The notes below the pieces were generated by a model, which had not been told where the DNA came from, did not search any database, and saw nothing but the letters and a program-made list of their open reading frames with translations. From Chrysomallon squamiferum (taxonomy: Eukaryota > Mollusca > Gastropoda > Neomphalida > Peltospiridae), in assembly GCA_012295275.1 (NCBI GenBank), contig CM022665.1, positions 6,253,901 through 6,317,900 of the forward strand: a stretch of DNA of 64,000 bases. Direction: 5' to 3'. Position 1 is the stretch's first letter. Each line of letters starts with the position of its first letter. A program made the translations under genes and the position numbers. This document shows positions 1 to 13,336 of the stretch, piece after piece.

Positions 1-15
1 TATTAATTTGTTGCT

Positions 16-48
<33 letters not shown>

Positions 49-83
49 GATGTTGTTGCTCTTCGTATTATTATTGATCTTTA

Positions 84-130
84 TTCTTCTTCTTCTTCCT
101 TTTCTTCTTCTTCTTCTTCTTCTTCTTCTT

Positions 131-160
<30 letters not shown>
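84..160. repeat. (TTC)n/(TTA)n tract
   Basis: A near-perfect TTC trinucleotide run, preceded and followed by TTA triplets. It lies in the presumed 5' UTR intron of the first gene. The Leu-rich frame across it is an artefact. Confidence 0.9.
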
Positions 161-161
<1 letters not shown>

Positions 162-210
162 TTCTTATTATTACTATTATTAATTTTTATTATTACTATT
201 ATCATCAGCC

Positions 211-369
211 ATGATGAAAGCTCTGATCGTCTTTGCTGTTATGTGTTTGCTGTTTGCCTCAGCCTTGGGTGACAGATTTAGATATGGATTTGGATATCCA
301 GGCTATGGTGGATTTGATTGGAATGGAAATGGAAACGAATGGTATGAAAATGGATATGGATATGATTAG
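211..369 (+). CDS. Gly/Tyr-rich small secreted peptide, 52 aa
   Basis: The frame opens with two Met codons (211 and 214) and ends at a TAG at 367-369. Residues 1-19 form a clear signal peptide (Met-Met-Lys, then a hydrophobic core ending Ala-Ser-Ala-Leu-Gly). The mature part is short and rich in Gly, Tyr, Asn and Phe, with GYG-type motifs and no cysteine. The ATG lies three bases after a plausible splice acceptor (CAG at 206-208), so a 5' UTR exon probably lies left of the window. A donor AG|GTATGT follows the stop directly, and a 3' UTR exon can start near 775. The layout matches the gene at 4.9 kb. Composition recalls mollusc shell-matrix proteins and nematode YGGYG antimicrobial peptides. 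The function is inferred only and the family is not recognised with certainty. Confidence 0.72.
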   Translation: MMKALIVFAVMCLLFASALGDRFRYGFGYPGYGGFDWNGNGNEWYENGYGYD

Positions 370-370
370 A

Positions 371-539
371 GGTATGTATGACAATTTCATATGTATGTAT
401 GGCAATTAAATATATATGTATGTAGTATGTATGTATGCATGCATGTATGTATGTATGTATGACATATGTAGTATGTATGCATGCATGTATGTATGTATGT
501 ATGTATGTATGTATGTATGTATGTATGTATGTATGTATG

Positions 540-573
<34 letters not shown>

Positions 574-774
574 TGACAATTATAATATATATGTATGTAT
601 GTATGTATGTATGCATGTATATACGTCCGTGATATGTATGTTCGTGTATATATTCAGTTTTAAATACGTACAATTACAATACACACATTATTCGTATTAA
701 CCTATGCTACTTTCCAACCTTGCCTATGTTTTACATTTAGTTTGATGCTTTTTATATTTCTTTTTTATACACAG
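371..774 (+). other. 3' UTR intron with tetranucleotide tract
   Basis: The donor GTATGT at 372, two bases after the stop codon, and the acceptor ACAG at 771-774 delimit a probable 3' UTR intron. Most of it is an interrupted (GTAT)n tract at about 381-617. Low-complexity frames inside it are not genes. Confidence 0.5.
381..617. repeat. (GTAT)n microsatellite
   Basis: Long interrupted tetranucleotide array. It gives Met-Tyr-Val-Cys and Ile-His-Thr-Tyr pseudo-reading frames on both strands. Confidence 0.95.
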
Positions 775-1042
775 ACAGTCTTCAAGCTAAAATGGTTAAG
801 GATGTAAGAAGTCTTCTACATACGACTTACAATGAATTAATTATTTCAGCTATACTTTTATATTAAAAGTCATTTTGCCAGATATATATGTTGTTTTGCG
901 TTGTTTATGGCTATTGGCTATTGTTGCTAAGATTCGATAACTCCATTAGTTATTACTTTTAGTAATAATGCTTCTGTTACCACTATTACTACTACTACTA
1001 CTCTATAACTACTGTTCTTCACATCAACATAATAATCATGAA

Positions 1043-1079
<37 letters not shown>

Positions 1080-1723
1080 TTAGAATGTTTTCCCTCTGGC
1101 CAGATTTTATGAGTGAAGAGTTTAAATTCATCATGCGACATAAACAAATCGTACTATATGTACGATAATATAACTAACTACCTGCAGGCTTTTTCAAACA
1201 CAGTATTGGAAAGGCAATATTCGCTTGGCTTTTGTAACTATTCAGGTCAACTAATTAATCACTTAACGAAATGTGTTCACGTTTTCAGACAGTAAAAGTA
1301 TTAATTAATTAATTAGTTAATTAATTAAAAAAAATTGTGGTTTTCAAGACACAACTAGATAAAGACTAAAACATAACATGATACAGAATAGTATAACACA
1401 GCATATTACACCATAACATAACATAACATAACATGACATGATATAACACAGTATAGCACAGCACAGAACACAACACAAAACAAGACATTAGATGACATAT
1501 CACTGTATAACACAGCAAATTACGTAGCTTAACAAAACCACAAAACAATGTATTATATAATAAAATCATGTGTCAGACAATAACAAAATGTAAAACAAAT
1601 TCAAAAAAAAAAAAAAAAAAAAAAATTAAATCGATCTGCCTCTTTAAGAAACCAAAAACAAAATAAAAATCTCTTCTACTATCTAAAACAAAACAAACAA
1701 AGAAAAATATTCTTTTAGATGAA

Positions 1724-1759
<36 letters not shown>

Positions 1760-2164
1760 TATTATTATTATTATTATTATTATAATAATAATAAAAACAA
1801 ATAAATATCTGATAAAATGAAAAATGGCAGCTAAAAACAGACACCATGTGATTAAACCTGTCTCTTCTGGGATTCATTCTGTCATTACACTGCCTAATCA
1901 ATAATCTTCTAATGACATCGAGGTTAACATGCAACAATACCAGTTGAATACAGCTTGGAAACGTGCAGCTTTGAAACACTCTTCTGTATAAGCGGAAAAT
2001 GTTTGTTAGCCGACGACTTGAAACATCTCTCTGTATATAACGTTCGTGGAAGACATATTCATATTTTATTTTATTTTTTTGCAAATATCTCAGCTAAAAC
2101 ATTATTGCATAAAACAATATCTTCCTTTGCTTTTAATGTTGGTTTTGTTAATTTTTATGTTTTT

Positions 2165-2166
<2 letters not shown>

Positions 2167-2200
<34 letters not shown>

Positions 2201-2303
2201 ATTTTTTTTTTTTTTTTTTAAAAAAAAAAGATTATTATTTTTTTTTTTTTTTTTTTTAGATGGTTTTCTTTATTTATTTTATTTTGGTTTTACATTTTAT
2301 TTT

Positions 2304-2364
<61 letters not shown>

Positions 2365-2400
2365 GTGCTTTTTCCTTTTTTTTTTTTTTTTTTTTTTTTG
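2167..2400. repeat. Poly-T / (ATT)n compound tract
   Basis: Successive T homopolymers with single-base interruptions, an A-run at 2220-2230, and an (ATT)n block at about 2308-2364. Confidence 0.95.
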
Positions 2401-2952
2401 CCTGACCCACTTTATTTATTTTCTTAAGCCTGTTTTTGTTTAGGATAAATCAGTATGCAACAATCCATCCGGCATTTTCAAAAGATAACAAAAACAAACA
2501 AACAAACGACAACAACAAGGAGAAAAACGTATTCGTACGTATTGTATTAAAGGACAAAAGAACTAATTAACGGCATAATAATTATTATTAGAAATGGTGA
2601 ATATGTGCGGGGGAACTTGTCAGTGAAAACCTTAGCTGATGGTTTTGCAAATTAGGATATATTCAGATTAACAAACATCGATGCTGGGTTTGTAAGCATT
2701 GCAACCGAGGTTATCTGGGTACATTATTATTTTACTTTTCCTATAGTTATTTCTATTTAGTTTTGACGACATAAAAAAAAACAAAAAACAACAACAACGA
2801 TATATATAAAAAGAAATATATGTTTTTCTCATACATATGTAATATTCTACCTGTTTACAGTGTTTTGTCTACATACACGAATGTCGTATTTTGTCACCAG
2901 TTCTTATATAACAATGAACTCTACAGGTCTTGCATAACACCGAAAAGATATC

Positions 2953-2986
<34 letters not shown>

Positions 2987-3856
2987 TTAACAAAAAACCA
3001 CGACAAAAGCGCCGCCATTTTTCTGCAGGTGTATGGATCAAAAACGTAATATTCTGAAATATTAATTTGATTAAATCAAGTACCTGAATTATTGGAATTC
3101 AGCGAACACAGACACCTTCTTAATGCTCCTTTTTTTTTTGGATTTTCACGTTCCAGCAAGTGCCCCACGAATAGCTTTCTGCAATAGGATATAACACACA
3201 TTTTCCAATCTGCGTGAAGGAACATCTAAAATTTATATTACCGACATACAATAAGAGTAACCTATGCAGTACCTAGCAGGTTTCTTCTCTAACAACAAGC
3301 CCGTAATTATGACAGATAAATGTAAATATTAATTTTTCAAACAAATATTCATTCTTTCACACATTTGTTAAGAATGAACATATCAGTGGCAGTGAAAAGA
3401 CAGAAATACAGAAAATTAAATAATGAATTTTTTTTTTTTCTATACAAACAATCCTGCGGTTAACATTTAATTAGGTTTTTCTTTGTATACAAAGGTAAAG
3501 GTGAACTTGCAGTTCCCCTGCTTTTGTCTTTGCCAACTTTGTCAACATCTATTAGCCCGAAGTCACAATAAATTTAAACACCACATCTTGTTTGTTGCTT
3601 AATTAAAAAAAAAAAAAAAGATAATAAGAAACAGGGCGGTCTAAAAACTGGGGGTGGTCGCTTTTGTTGAGAGAAACATTCGATTTTACGATCGAAAATC
3701 ACAGTTGTATGGTAAATGTTGTTATTAAGAGAATAAAATGAATACATTTATTCATTTGAATATAGCATCAGTCGGCAAAAAATACAGCACAAGCGACGAT
3801 AAAAGCCATCTAGAATGTTAACCACTGTTAACATGCACTGTTAACATGCAATGTAT

Positions 3857-4120
3857 ATATGTATATGTGTGTGTGTGAGTGTGTGTGTGCCGTGTGCAGC
3901 ATGTATCTGTGTAGCTGTGTGTATGCTTTGTGTTTATGTGTGTGTGTTTGAGAGTAAGTGTGAGTATATCTGTGACTGTGTATCTGTATGTGCTGGGTCT
4001 ACTTATGTGCATTATGTTTAGATATGTACTGTGCGTGTTTGTGTATGTGCAAGGTGCGTGAGTGTGTAGCTGTGTTTATGCCGCGCATGTGTGTGAGTGT
4101 GAGTGTGTGTGTGTGTGTGT
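3857..4120. repeat. Degenerate (GT)n field
   Basis: TGTGTG-rich stretch with GTGTGAGTGTG variants, ending in a purer GT run near 4097-4121. Confidence 0.85.
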
Positions 4121-4390
4121 GTCTCTATCTGTGACGTTTAGGAAAGCATTTTTTTGTTATGTCTTTTATTAATATTGTTACTATGTCGGATTTATCACAA
4201 TCAATCCTAATTTCAAAACAGGTGAAAACAAAGGTGTCGGATACATTAAAATGTAATTGTTTCAAGGTGACACAAATCAATTATTTTTTTCTCGTTTACC
4301 TGTCATTTTAAATCATGGGTCATAGGTTCTGAAACTGTTCAATCATGTTAAATTCAACAACCTTCAAGCAGTTTGTAAACAAGTCTTGTG

Positions 4391-4398
4391 TATAAATA
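4391..4398 (+). promoter_or_regulatory. TATA box of the 85-aa Gly/Tyr-rich gene
   Basis: TATAAATA in the context TGTGTATAAATACGG. About 25-30 bases downstream lies an initiator-like ACAGACATCC. A 5' UTR exon then runs to 4467 and ends AACCAG|GTAAGT, a strong donor. Spacing and order fit a core promoter. Confidence 0.7.
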
Positions 4399-4420
4399 CG
4401 GGTACGTAACTACTCAAAGA

Positions 4421-4467
4421 ACAGACATCCTCATCCTGAAAGTAATCGACATCACAACATTAACCAG
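4421..4467 (+). other. 5' UTR exon of the 85-aa gene
   Basis: Predicted first, non-coding exon. Its start is placed about 30 bases after the TATA box and is approximate. Its end is the donor CAG|GTAAGT at 4468. The intron then runs to the acceptor TTTCAG at 4910-4915. Confidence 0.6.
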
Positions 4468-4927
4468 GTAAGTAATTTTTTGTTTTCTAGGAATTTAAAT
4501 TTTTTTAAAGTTTTAAAAAAGTATATAAAATATATATATATTTATATATATATTTGTTTTAAAAGTTCTGAAGTAGAGCTAAAATTCTAGTGGAAACACA
4601 TTACCTACGATGCAGCATTTTTTTTTTTTTTTAATTATAATCATTCTGTGAAACATTAAGAATATTTGGACAAAATACAAAAATTCTTATCAAAAAATAT
4701 ATCAAGGTTTTTGTAATTGTTGTCTAATTGAAATTTCAGTAATTAAATTGCTGGGGTTTGTTTTGTTTTGTTTTTTGTTTGGTTTTTTTTTAACGAGAAT
4801 CTTTCATCATCAGAACAGACATGAGAAGGAAAGAATAGTGAAAGCCTCGTTTTGGTTTGGGATGAATGTGAAATCTTCAACTATTTTCATAAAAAAAAAA
4901 ATTCTTTTCTTTCAGAACTTTTCAAAG

Positions 4928-5514
4928 ATGAAGACATTTCTCTTTGTTCTTGCTGTGTTGTTGTCGGTCGCTGCTGGAAATGACATGTACTTTCCCTATG
5001 GCTATGGTTACGGCTATGGAGATATGTACGGCTACGGCTACGGCTACGGAAACTACCCCTACACAGACTACATGTACAATGGCGTTTACGGACCTATGGG
5101 AATGGGAATGGGAATGGGGATGGGATATGGAATGGGATTAGGAATGGGATATGGAATGGGAATGTATCCCTATTACGGATGTAAGTCATTTTAATATAAT
5201 TAATAATTTATACATACATGCATACATACATATATGATTTTTATTCTTAGATAAATTATGAATATACGATAAATTCATTCTAATGAGCTAAAGTTTAAAT
5301 ACAAAAAGTCAAAAATTCATTTAGATGAGTAATTTTTCATATATAACGTAATTAGACTATCTAAGTTTTATTAAGACTGTATATGAAACTATCACTGACT
5401 GATAGAAAATAGAATCATTTTTCTGTGTTATCTGTTATTAGACATTTAGTGATTATCTTATAACAATGGCCGCTATTTCTTGCTAAATTATGTTATTTTT
5501 TAGTTTCAGATTAA
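4928..5514 (+). CDS. Gly/Tyr/Met-rich secreted protein, 85 aa, two coding exons
   Basis: The coding exons are 4928-5180 and 5510-5514. The ATG lies 12 bases after the acceptor at 4915. The first coding exon ends GGA-T|GTAAGT. Joining it to the acceptor TTTCAG|ATTAA gives a Tyr codon and then TAA, so the intron splits the last sense codon. Residues 1-17 are a signal peptide ending Val-Ala-Ala-Gly. The mature chain has a GYG repeat block (residues 24-41), an aromatic spacer, and a Met-Gly block (57-79) ending PYYGY. There is no cysteine. Reading through the intron would give a different C-terminus, so the spliced form is preferred. It is probably related to the 52-aa peptide gene upstream. Secreted structural roles (shell matrix, periostracum, adhesive or mucus) are inferences from composition. 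Confidence 0.85.
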
Positions 5515-7326
<1,812 letters not shown>

Positions 7327-7375
7327 ATGTATTTGACAACGGAATTAGTGTTTGTTTTCTTGTCTGTGCTGTTAG
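7327..7375 (+). CDS. Exon 1 of three-module Cys-rich protein: signal peptide
   Basis: ATG TAT TTG ACA... encodes residues 1-16, hydrophobic and leader-like (VFVFLSVLL). It ends in phase 1 at GTTAG|GTAAGT. The 5' UTR is undefined. Confidence 0.8.
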
Positions 7376-7556
7376 GTAAGTGTTGTTAAAATGTATATTC
7401 TCTCGTAAAAAGATTTTCATCATCATCATTATTAATAATATTATTATCAATATTATGATTACCATATCATTATCATTATTATCATCATCATCATTAACGT
7501 TATTTTTTTATTATTCATTCTTTTATTACTACTGCTACTACTACTACTACTACTAC

Positions 7557-7593
<37 letters not shown>

Positions 7594-7893
7594 GTTTAAA
7601 TCAAATTGTGAACATTTTATACACGAAAGCTGTTTGCAGTGCAGTGCATAGGACGAAGTCGTGCTCTTACGAAGGTCACGTGTATCTCCTTGGTGATCAC
7701 TGGGTGGCGACAGACACGTGCAACGGCTGCACCTGTACAGAGTATGGAACACAGTGCACGAACAATCCGTGTTCCAGTAACAAAGGTAATTCAGTGCTAT
7801 GCACGTGCACGTGTGTGTGTGTGTGTGTGTGTGTGTTAAAAACAATAATTAAAATAAAGAAGTTTAAAAATAATAATAATAATAATAATAATA

Positions 7894-7931
<38 letters not shown>

Positions 7932-9378
7932 ATTTTGTTTTGCCGTGGTTGCTTTAATTATATATTACTTGCTTATGTGAGTTGGTGTTAGTGTCTGTAC
8001 ATATATATGTTTCTTTAGTTAATTAATTAATTATACATAATTTATTTATAAGTGTTACACCATGTAAAATAATATATTTACCACAAAAGGTTTCTAGTGA
8101 GAATTCTAAGGAAGCCTACACTTGCATTTTTCTGCCTTTTGTAATTTGGTTTTGTATAAAAATACATGATGTTATTTTGGGCTTTTATCTATTTTCACAG
8201 ATAAAGACTGATTTCTTTAAAGACTTTCTGATTATTTATTATTAATTTTATTTTTAAATACATACACTGTTAAAAGACATCGTTCCAGAGTCTAGACTAT
8301 TAGATGCTGGCGTTTGCGAACTTCTAATATTGCTGTGGTTTTTTTCCTCCATTCTAGACAAGATAGCATGCTTTAACAATGATTATTCACTAACCTACGT
8401 GAAATTTAGTATCTTTTTAATTATCTTTTTAAATGAAGAAAACTATTACTGTGTATCTGCAATATCAGTATTCTGTAAAAAAAAAAAAAATTATTCTCAG
8501 TTTTAGGCAAGCCTGGAGATTACCTTTGTTTTTACTATGAACACTATTACAAACTGAATGAGGAGTGGGTAGCGGTTGACCACTGCAATACGTGTACATG
8601 TACGTCACGTGGCATGCGATGTACAGTCAAACCATGTAAAAACACAGGATTTGGTACGTGAATGTTCCAATGCGTAATACACATAGTACTATGTATATAG
8701 AAACACACACATATACACACATACATACATATGTACATACATAAACATAGATACATACCTTTTTTAGTTGTTTTCTTCTTCTTCTGTATTTTTTTATTTT
8801 TTGTTTGTTTGTTTGTTTTTTTCACTATTTTTGCTCTTGTTGTTTGTTGGTTTTTTTTGGGGGGGAGTGTTTTTTTACATAAAAATGATTATTATTGCTT
8901 TGGTTGTGTTTAAAACCATATTAATGCTGTAAGAATTGTCAAAATTTAAGTCACATAAACATTGCTACGGTTTCTGTGCAGAGAGCTTTAATTATTACAA
9001 GTTTAAAATTTATTTTCAGTCAGGTACCTAAAAAAACTAAAACAAAAACTATAAAGATATACGTGTAATTAACCGAAATTAACACAACGTTGTACCAGAT
9101 TCCTAACATGTCGCCTATAGATAACAACAACACTAAAATTATGAGAGTAATCGCGAGTAGACTATATATAGTTCACAAAACAGACAGTCGTTGTTTCAGC
9201 AAAGCCTCAGACAGGAAGACTGGGAGACTGCAATTACCACGGCTCGTGGTATCTTCATCTGGATCAGTGGCTGGCACAAGATGGCTGCAACACGTGTGTT
9301 TGTGTCGAGCCTGGAAACTATCGAGGACTTCAGATATGTACTGAAAATAAGTGTGTGCCAATCAGCATTGGAAAATAA
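7327..9378 (+). CDS. Secreted protein with three pacifastin/VWC-like six-Cys modules, 171 aa
   Basis: The four coding exons are 7327-7375, 7645-7785, 8507-8653 and 9200-9378, and they join in frame to give 171 residues. Residues 1-17 form a signal peptide. Three modules follow with cysteines at 23/42/45/47/54/59, 71/90/93/95/102/107 and 123/142/145/147/159/164. The shared core is W-[VL]-A-x-D-x-C-N-x-C-x-C, followed by a Gly and a final C-T-x3-C. The C1-C2 gap is 18 residues in all three. The CNxCxC...CTxxxC half matches the pacifastin light-chain pattern, but the first gap is longer than the usual 9-12, so a single-VWC-like family is the alternative. All introns are phase 1 and each module is one exon, a classic shuffling or duplication design. 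Pacifastin-like domains are usually serine-protease inhibitors, but inhibition here is unproven. An AATAAA overlaps the stop codon. Confidence 0.85.
7529..7592. repeat. (TAC)n(TAT)n in intron 1
   Basis: Trinucleotide tract in the first intron of the Cys-rich gene. It produces a poly-Tyr pseudo-frame. Confidence 0.9.
7645..7785 (+). CDS. Exon 2: Cys module 1
   Basis: The acceptor is the second of two CAGs (7642-7644), chosen because only it restores the Cys-module frame. It encodes residues 18-63, including GDHWVATDTCNGCTC. It ends AACAAAG|GTAATT, phase 1. Confidence 0.88.
7811..7930. repeat. (GT)n, (AAT)n and (GAT)n tracts in intron 2
   Basis: GT run at 7811-7837, then AAT triplets from about 7868 passing directly into GAT triplets up to 7930. 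Confidence 0.9.
8507..8653 (+). CDS. Exon 3: Cys module 2
   Basis: The acceptor TTTTAG at 8501-8506 gives the correct phase; the nearby TCTCAG at 8500 does not. It encodes residues 65-112, including EEWVAVDHCNTCTC. It ends GGATTTG|GTACGT, phase 1. Confidence 0.88.
8654..9199 (+). other. Intron 3 of the Cys-rich gene
   Basis: The intron is AT-rich and contains (CA)n remnants near 8700 and a T8G7 junction at 8851-8865. No coding signal. Confidence 0.75.
9200..9378 (+). CDS. Exon 4: Cys module 3 and stop
   Basis: Acceptor TTGTTTCAG at 9191-9199. It encodes residues 114-171, including DQWLAQDGCNTCVC, with C5 slightly displaced (GNYRGLQIC). TAA at 9376-9378. Confidence 0.88.
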
Positions 9379-9730
9379 AAGACTGGAAAGATTTATTTTA
9401 TTTTTATTTTATTTTATTTTATTTTATTTTTTTATATATATATGTGTGGTATAATATAATATGATATGATATGATATGATATAACATAATATAATATATA
9501 TATATATATATACATTTGTGCTTGTATGTGTGTGTGTGTTCTGGTGTCTGTGTGTGTGTGTAGTTATTTAGTTGTTTGAATCCTTAAAGATGAGTATAAT
9601 TTTTTTTTATTGTAACAATTATGTTTCAAAACCGCACCATTAAAAACATCCATACGAACGAATGAGTGAATGAAAGAAATTTTAGATCATTTTTAAGTTC
9701 ACTGTTCTCAAGTGTCAGACATATTTTTCA

Positions 9731-9925
9731 GGAAGGGAATGTTTTATTTAACCACGCTCTCGGTACATTATATTTGGCTTACAACCACTCAGATGAGGAG
9801 AGGCGAAACCCGAAGCCGCTGCTTCTTCGTATGGTACTTTTTACTGATCAGCAGCAAGTAATCTATTATCTGCACCACTCTACCGACATAACGGCATCTT
9901 CTAAGCCTTTGTGTCAATGTTACAG
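9731..9925 (-). mobile_element. SINE relic, copy 1 (tail part, antisense)
   Basis: It begins AGGAAGGGAATGTTTTATTT and continues through AACCCG...CTGATCAGCAGCAAG and a TGCACCAC motif to CTAAGCCTTTG. This order matches, from memory, the reverse complement of a tRNA-derived SINE widespread in molluscs, but is clearly mutated. It stops abruptly and is followed by a second copy in the same orientation. Confidence 0.6.
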
Positions 9926-9964
9926 ACCAATTTGGTTATTTGTATCGCGATAGTTATGAGATAG

Positions 9965-10170
9965 AAAGACGGCTTCCCCAATTCCTTCGATCAGCGGAAA
10001 GGGATATTTTATTTACAGTTTCTCGTAGGTGCAAAAGAGAAACCTCTGGCTTTAGAGAAACCAGTCGCTAAACCGTGACTGGAACAGACGCACGCTCCCG
10101 AAGGGGATCGATCCTACAAACAGTCGCTCTCGAGACCACTATGTAATCACAGAGTTACAGCCTGCTTCAG
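9965..10170 (-). mobile_element. SINE relic, copy 2 (with tRNA-like head, antisense)
   Basis: It contains the same internal motif (CGATCAGCGGAAAGGGATATTTTAT), then a GTGACTGGAAC block. It ends with GGGATCGATCC, which read on the - strand is a Pol III B-box-like GGATCGATCCC. The head is near 10,150. It is degraded and not expected to be active. Confidence 0.6.
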
Positions 10171-10198
10171 TATCAGCAAACGTAACTCGATACTAGCA

Positions 10199-10238
<40 letters not shown>

Positions 10239-12521
10239 CAAAACGGAAAGAACACAACTTTTTACATGAATAGATTTTTTTTTTATTCCATCACAGATAT
10301 ATATGTACAATATTGATAGATATCATACTTTCTGTATGTTTTGTTTGTCAGATAAAATCGACATTACACGTTGTGACAACACTTAGTCGAATGACAAAAA
10401 ATATTACAACAAATTTAATAGACAATACACCGAGTACATGTATTTGTTTGTTATTGCAAACAATAAATATATATATATATATATATATCAACTTTTCTTT
10501 TCGAATAATATAGCTAGAAAATTATAAATCGACAAACAAAATCAAACATCGGATCTGTTAGTGATGATGAAATAGGAGGCGGACAAAAAGCAGCCAGTTT
10601 TTTAATTAAAGATAAAAGATAAAATATTTACACTATTTATTTCGGATAATAAAAAATCTCTTAAAACTTCGAACGGAAATTGAAAAAAAAATTGTGTTTT
10701 TAAAACACATTGTTTACTGTTGAAACGCATGAAAAAAAAAAATTCAAAAATAAAAAATAATAATAAAACTAAATTATATATATATATATATATATAAAAA
10801 AAAAAATCTTTATGAGTTCGAAGAAACAAATAAAAAAAAAAAAGAAAACTCTATAATATTTTCTCAGGTACTGTTACTATACTGTTCACTGTTATAAACA
10901 ATAACATATATTGTTAATTTAATTTTACACGAACGTTAATTAACAAAACACGTATGTTACACCACAATATAGTATTACTCTTAGACAAATATGATATGTA
11001 TAGAGAGCATCACTTACAGAGATAAATAAATATGTACATAATTATGGATTTCAGAAATGTGACACGCGAACATTACAATAGTCATATATACATCTTAGCA
11101 TCACATGAATACGAGAAAAGGTGTGGATTCAAAATTACCATTAAATGTCATCTATACTTTAACAATTTCACAAAAATGAAAACAAAATTGTTCTCGATAA
11201 AGTATAATAACACTGTACGTATTTTTATCAATATGATATGTCTTTTCACAGTTTATGTGACGTTATAGTATTAATAACGTTTTCTAATAAACTGAGCACA
11301 GTTTATTTTTAACGTAGATGTACTAAAACGAATCAAATGCCTTTCATTCCCTTTTCTTTCAAAAAAAATATAATCTTGAATTATATATCAACACATTGAT
11401 GGTGTTCCCCTTTCCAAACATCCAGTATCTGTTCTCCTTTTCTCTTGACAAGAACCGACCTCTGTCCTCATTCATTTCCTTTTTCTAATTTTTTTTTTGT
11501 TTCCTTTTACCTTCGTCTAGCAACTTACCTGCAGTTTCTTTGTGAAACATCGCGTGTTATGAAGGTAGTAGATTTGTGAACTACGACATTTCTTTAGAAT
11601 ATTATTCACAAAACTCCAAGTTAAATTCAGCAGACGTGACTTATTACGACATGGCTCGTAATAAGCCCTAGTTTTAATTAAACAACCGAGTCATAAAAAG
11701 TCAAGTGAGGTAATCGCCAAACTTGAAAATTAACATACTGGCATAATCAGTATTATTTCAGTAACATCCTGTAATTCTGTACACCGAGCCAGACAAAGGC
11801 TTTAACCGCTGAAGATATTATGAGAATAAATAATTATGATTTGCCAGAAGTAACAAGACATCATGAAACAAATTATTCGATGGCCGGTTTTTAAATTACT
11901 GAAACAAGTTCTGTTTAAATGCCGATAAACTGAATTATGTGAAGAACTGGACAGACAATACTCTGAAGTAATTTTTTTTTAATCACAAGTATATTTACAA
12001 CATACCACCATGCGTGGAATAAAAATATTATTTCAACATTGGCAACGTTTTTAAAACAAAATACAAAAATATAATTATATGTATTCAAACAAGTTATCAA
12101 ATGAGATAGACTAGTATGGAAGTTTACACATAAAGGACACGTACGTAAACAACACGTCAACAGACATTCACAACACCGTGATGTTGTTTCAGAATAATGT
12201 ATGACATTTCAGAAAATAGTCATGTTACAATAATACGGGTCTGTGAGACAGACGCTTTCTCGTGTCGATGTAATTAGCAATAGTAACGTATCTTTTTTTC
12301 TTCACACATTTCAGTATATTCACACTCAAACAACTGTTTACAATAACAAAAACATTACGAGTTGATATAAACATGCATTAATTATTTATTATTTTTGTTA
12401 TTGCGCAGTGTCTTTCCTGCCACTGTAAAAGAAAAAAAAAAAAGGTCAAAATTTACGATATAGAAAAAGTAAAACAGGTATTTTGATTATGTTTTTGTAG
12501 TTTACAATGACAAGATAATAA

Positions 12522-12552
<31 letters not shown>

Positions 12553-12830
12553 AAGAAGAAAAATTGAAATTTTTTAAAAAAATTAAAAAAAAACGAAGAA
12601 GAAGATTATGAAAGAGGGTGGAAGTTACCAGCTTTTTTCACAAATAATTTCTTTTTCACATATTCTAAAGCTACTTTTCCCATATTTTAAGACAGTGATA
12701 AAGTCATTAACTTTTGTTATTGGGTCTGTCGATAAAAGCTATTAATAAAAATGTATATATATTTATCTTTACAACAAACACATTGTAATAAAGTTCTGAT
12801 AATTGACTTTATATATTAAGCGATTTAATA

Positions 12831-12861
<31 letters not shown>

Positions 12862-13295
12862 TATAGTTCAATATATATTCATAATATAAGAATAAATTTC
12901 TAATATAACAAAAAATACAAATACCATTTGTCAGCAGCTTTGTATATGTTAGAATATATAAATGAAGATATGAAAAAAAAAAAAATAAAAAAAAATGACC
13001 ACATATTGCAGCTAAAGATTAAATTTTATTTCTTCTGTTCTTTTTAAGCCATTTTTGGTTTCTAATTAATGGATTAGGCAGACAGTCGTTCAGCCTGGAT
13101 AACGTGTCTTGTACAGAATTCTGTGTTGAATGCAAATCTATCGACTAAGATAGACATGGCAGCAAAGTTCTGTTACCAAAGCGCGCTGACATTACTCACA
13201 GACCAAATTAACACTGAATAATCATATCTAATGTTTTCAACAGCTAGTAAGTGTTTCATCTTATTGGTATTTATAATTATTTCCATATACATATA

Positions 13296-13336
<41 letters not shown>

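Larger units (their letters stand above)
775..4390. other. Intergenic, no gene seen
   Basis: The first ~100 bases may be the 3' UTR exon of the 52-aa peptide gene. The rest is AT-rich spacer with (TTA)n at 1040-1075, a degenerate ATAAC array at 1390-1450, poly-A at about 1599-1626, an (AAT)n(ATT)n(AAT)n mirror tract at about 1723-1795, poly-T and ATT runs at 2167-2400, and degenerate GT repeats at 3857-4120. I see no conserved coding signal. Confidence 0.7.

Noticed and set aside
278-700. Tyr/His/Ile- and Met/Tyr/Val/Cys-rich frames
   Set aside because: Translations of the (GTAT)n tract.
4748-5194. 148-aa frame running through the intron upstream of the 85-aa peptide and into the next intron
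   Set aside because: The N-terminal half is poly-T/AT intron translation. A strong acceptor precedes the inner ATG with its signal peptide, and a GTAAGT donor interrupts the end.
10080-10170. tRNA gene suggested by a GGATCGATCC B-box-like string
   Set aside because: No cloverleaf can be drawn around it, and it lies in the head of a degraded SINE.
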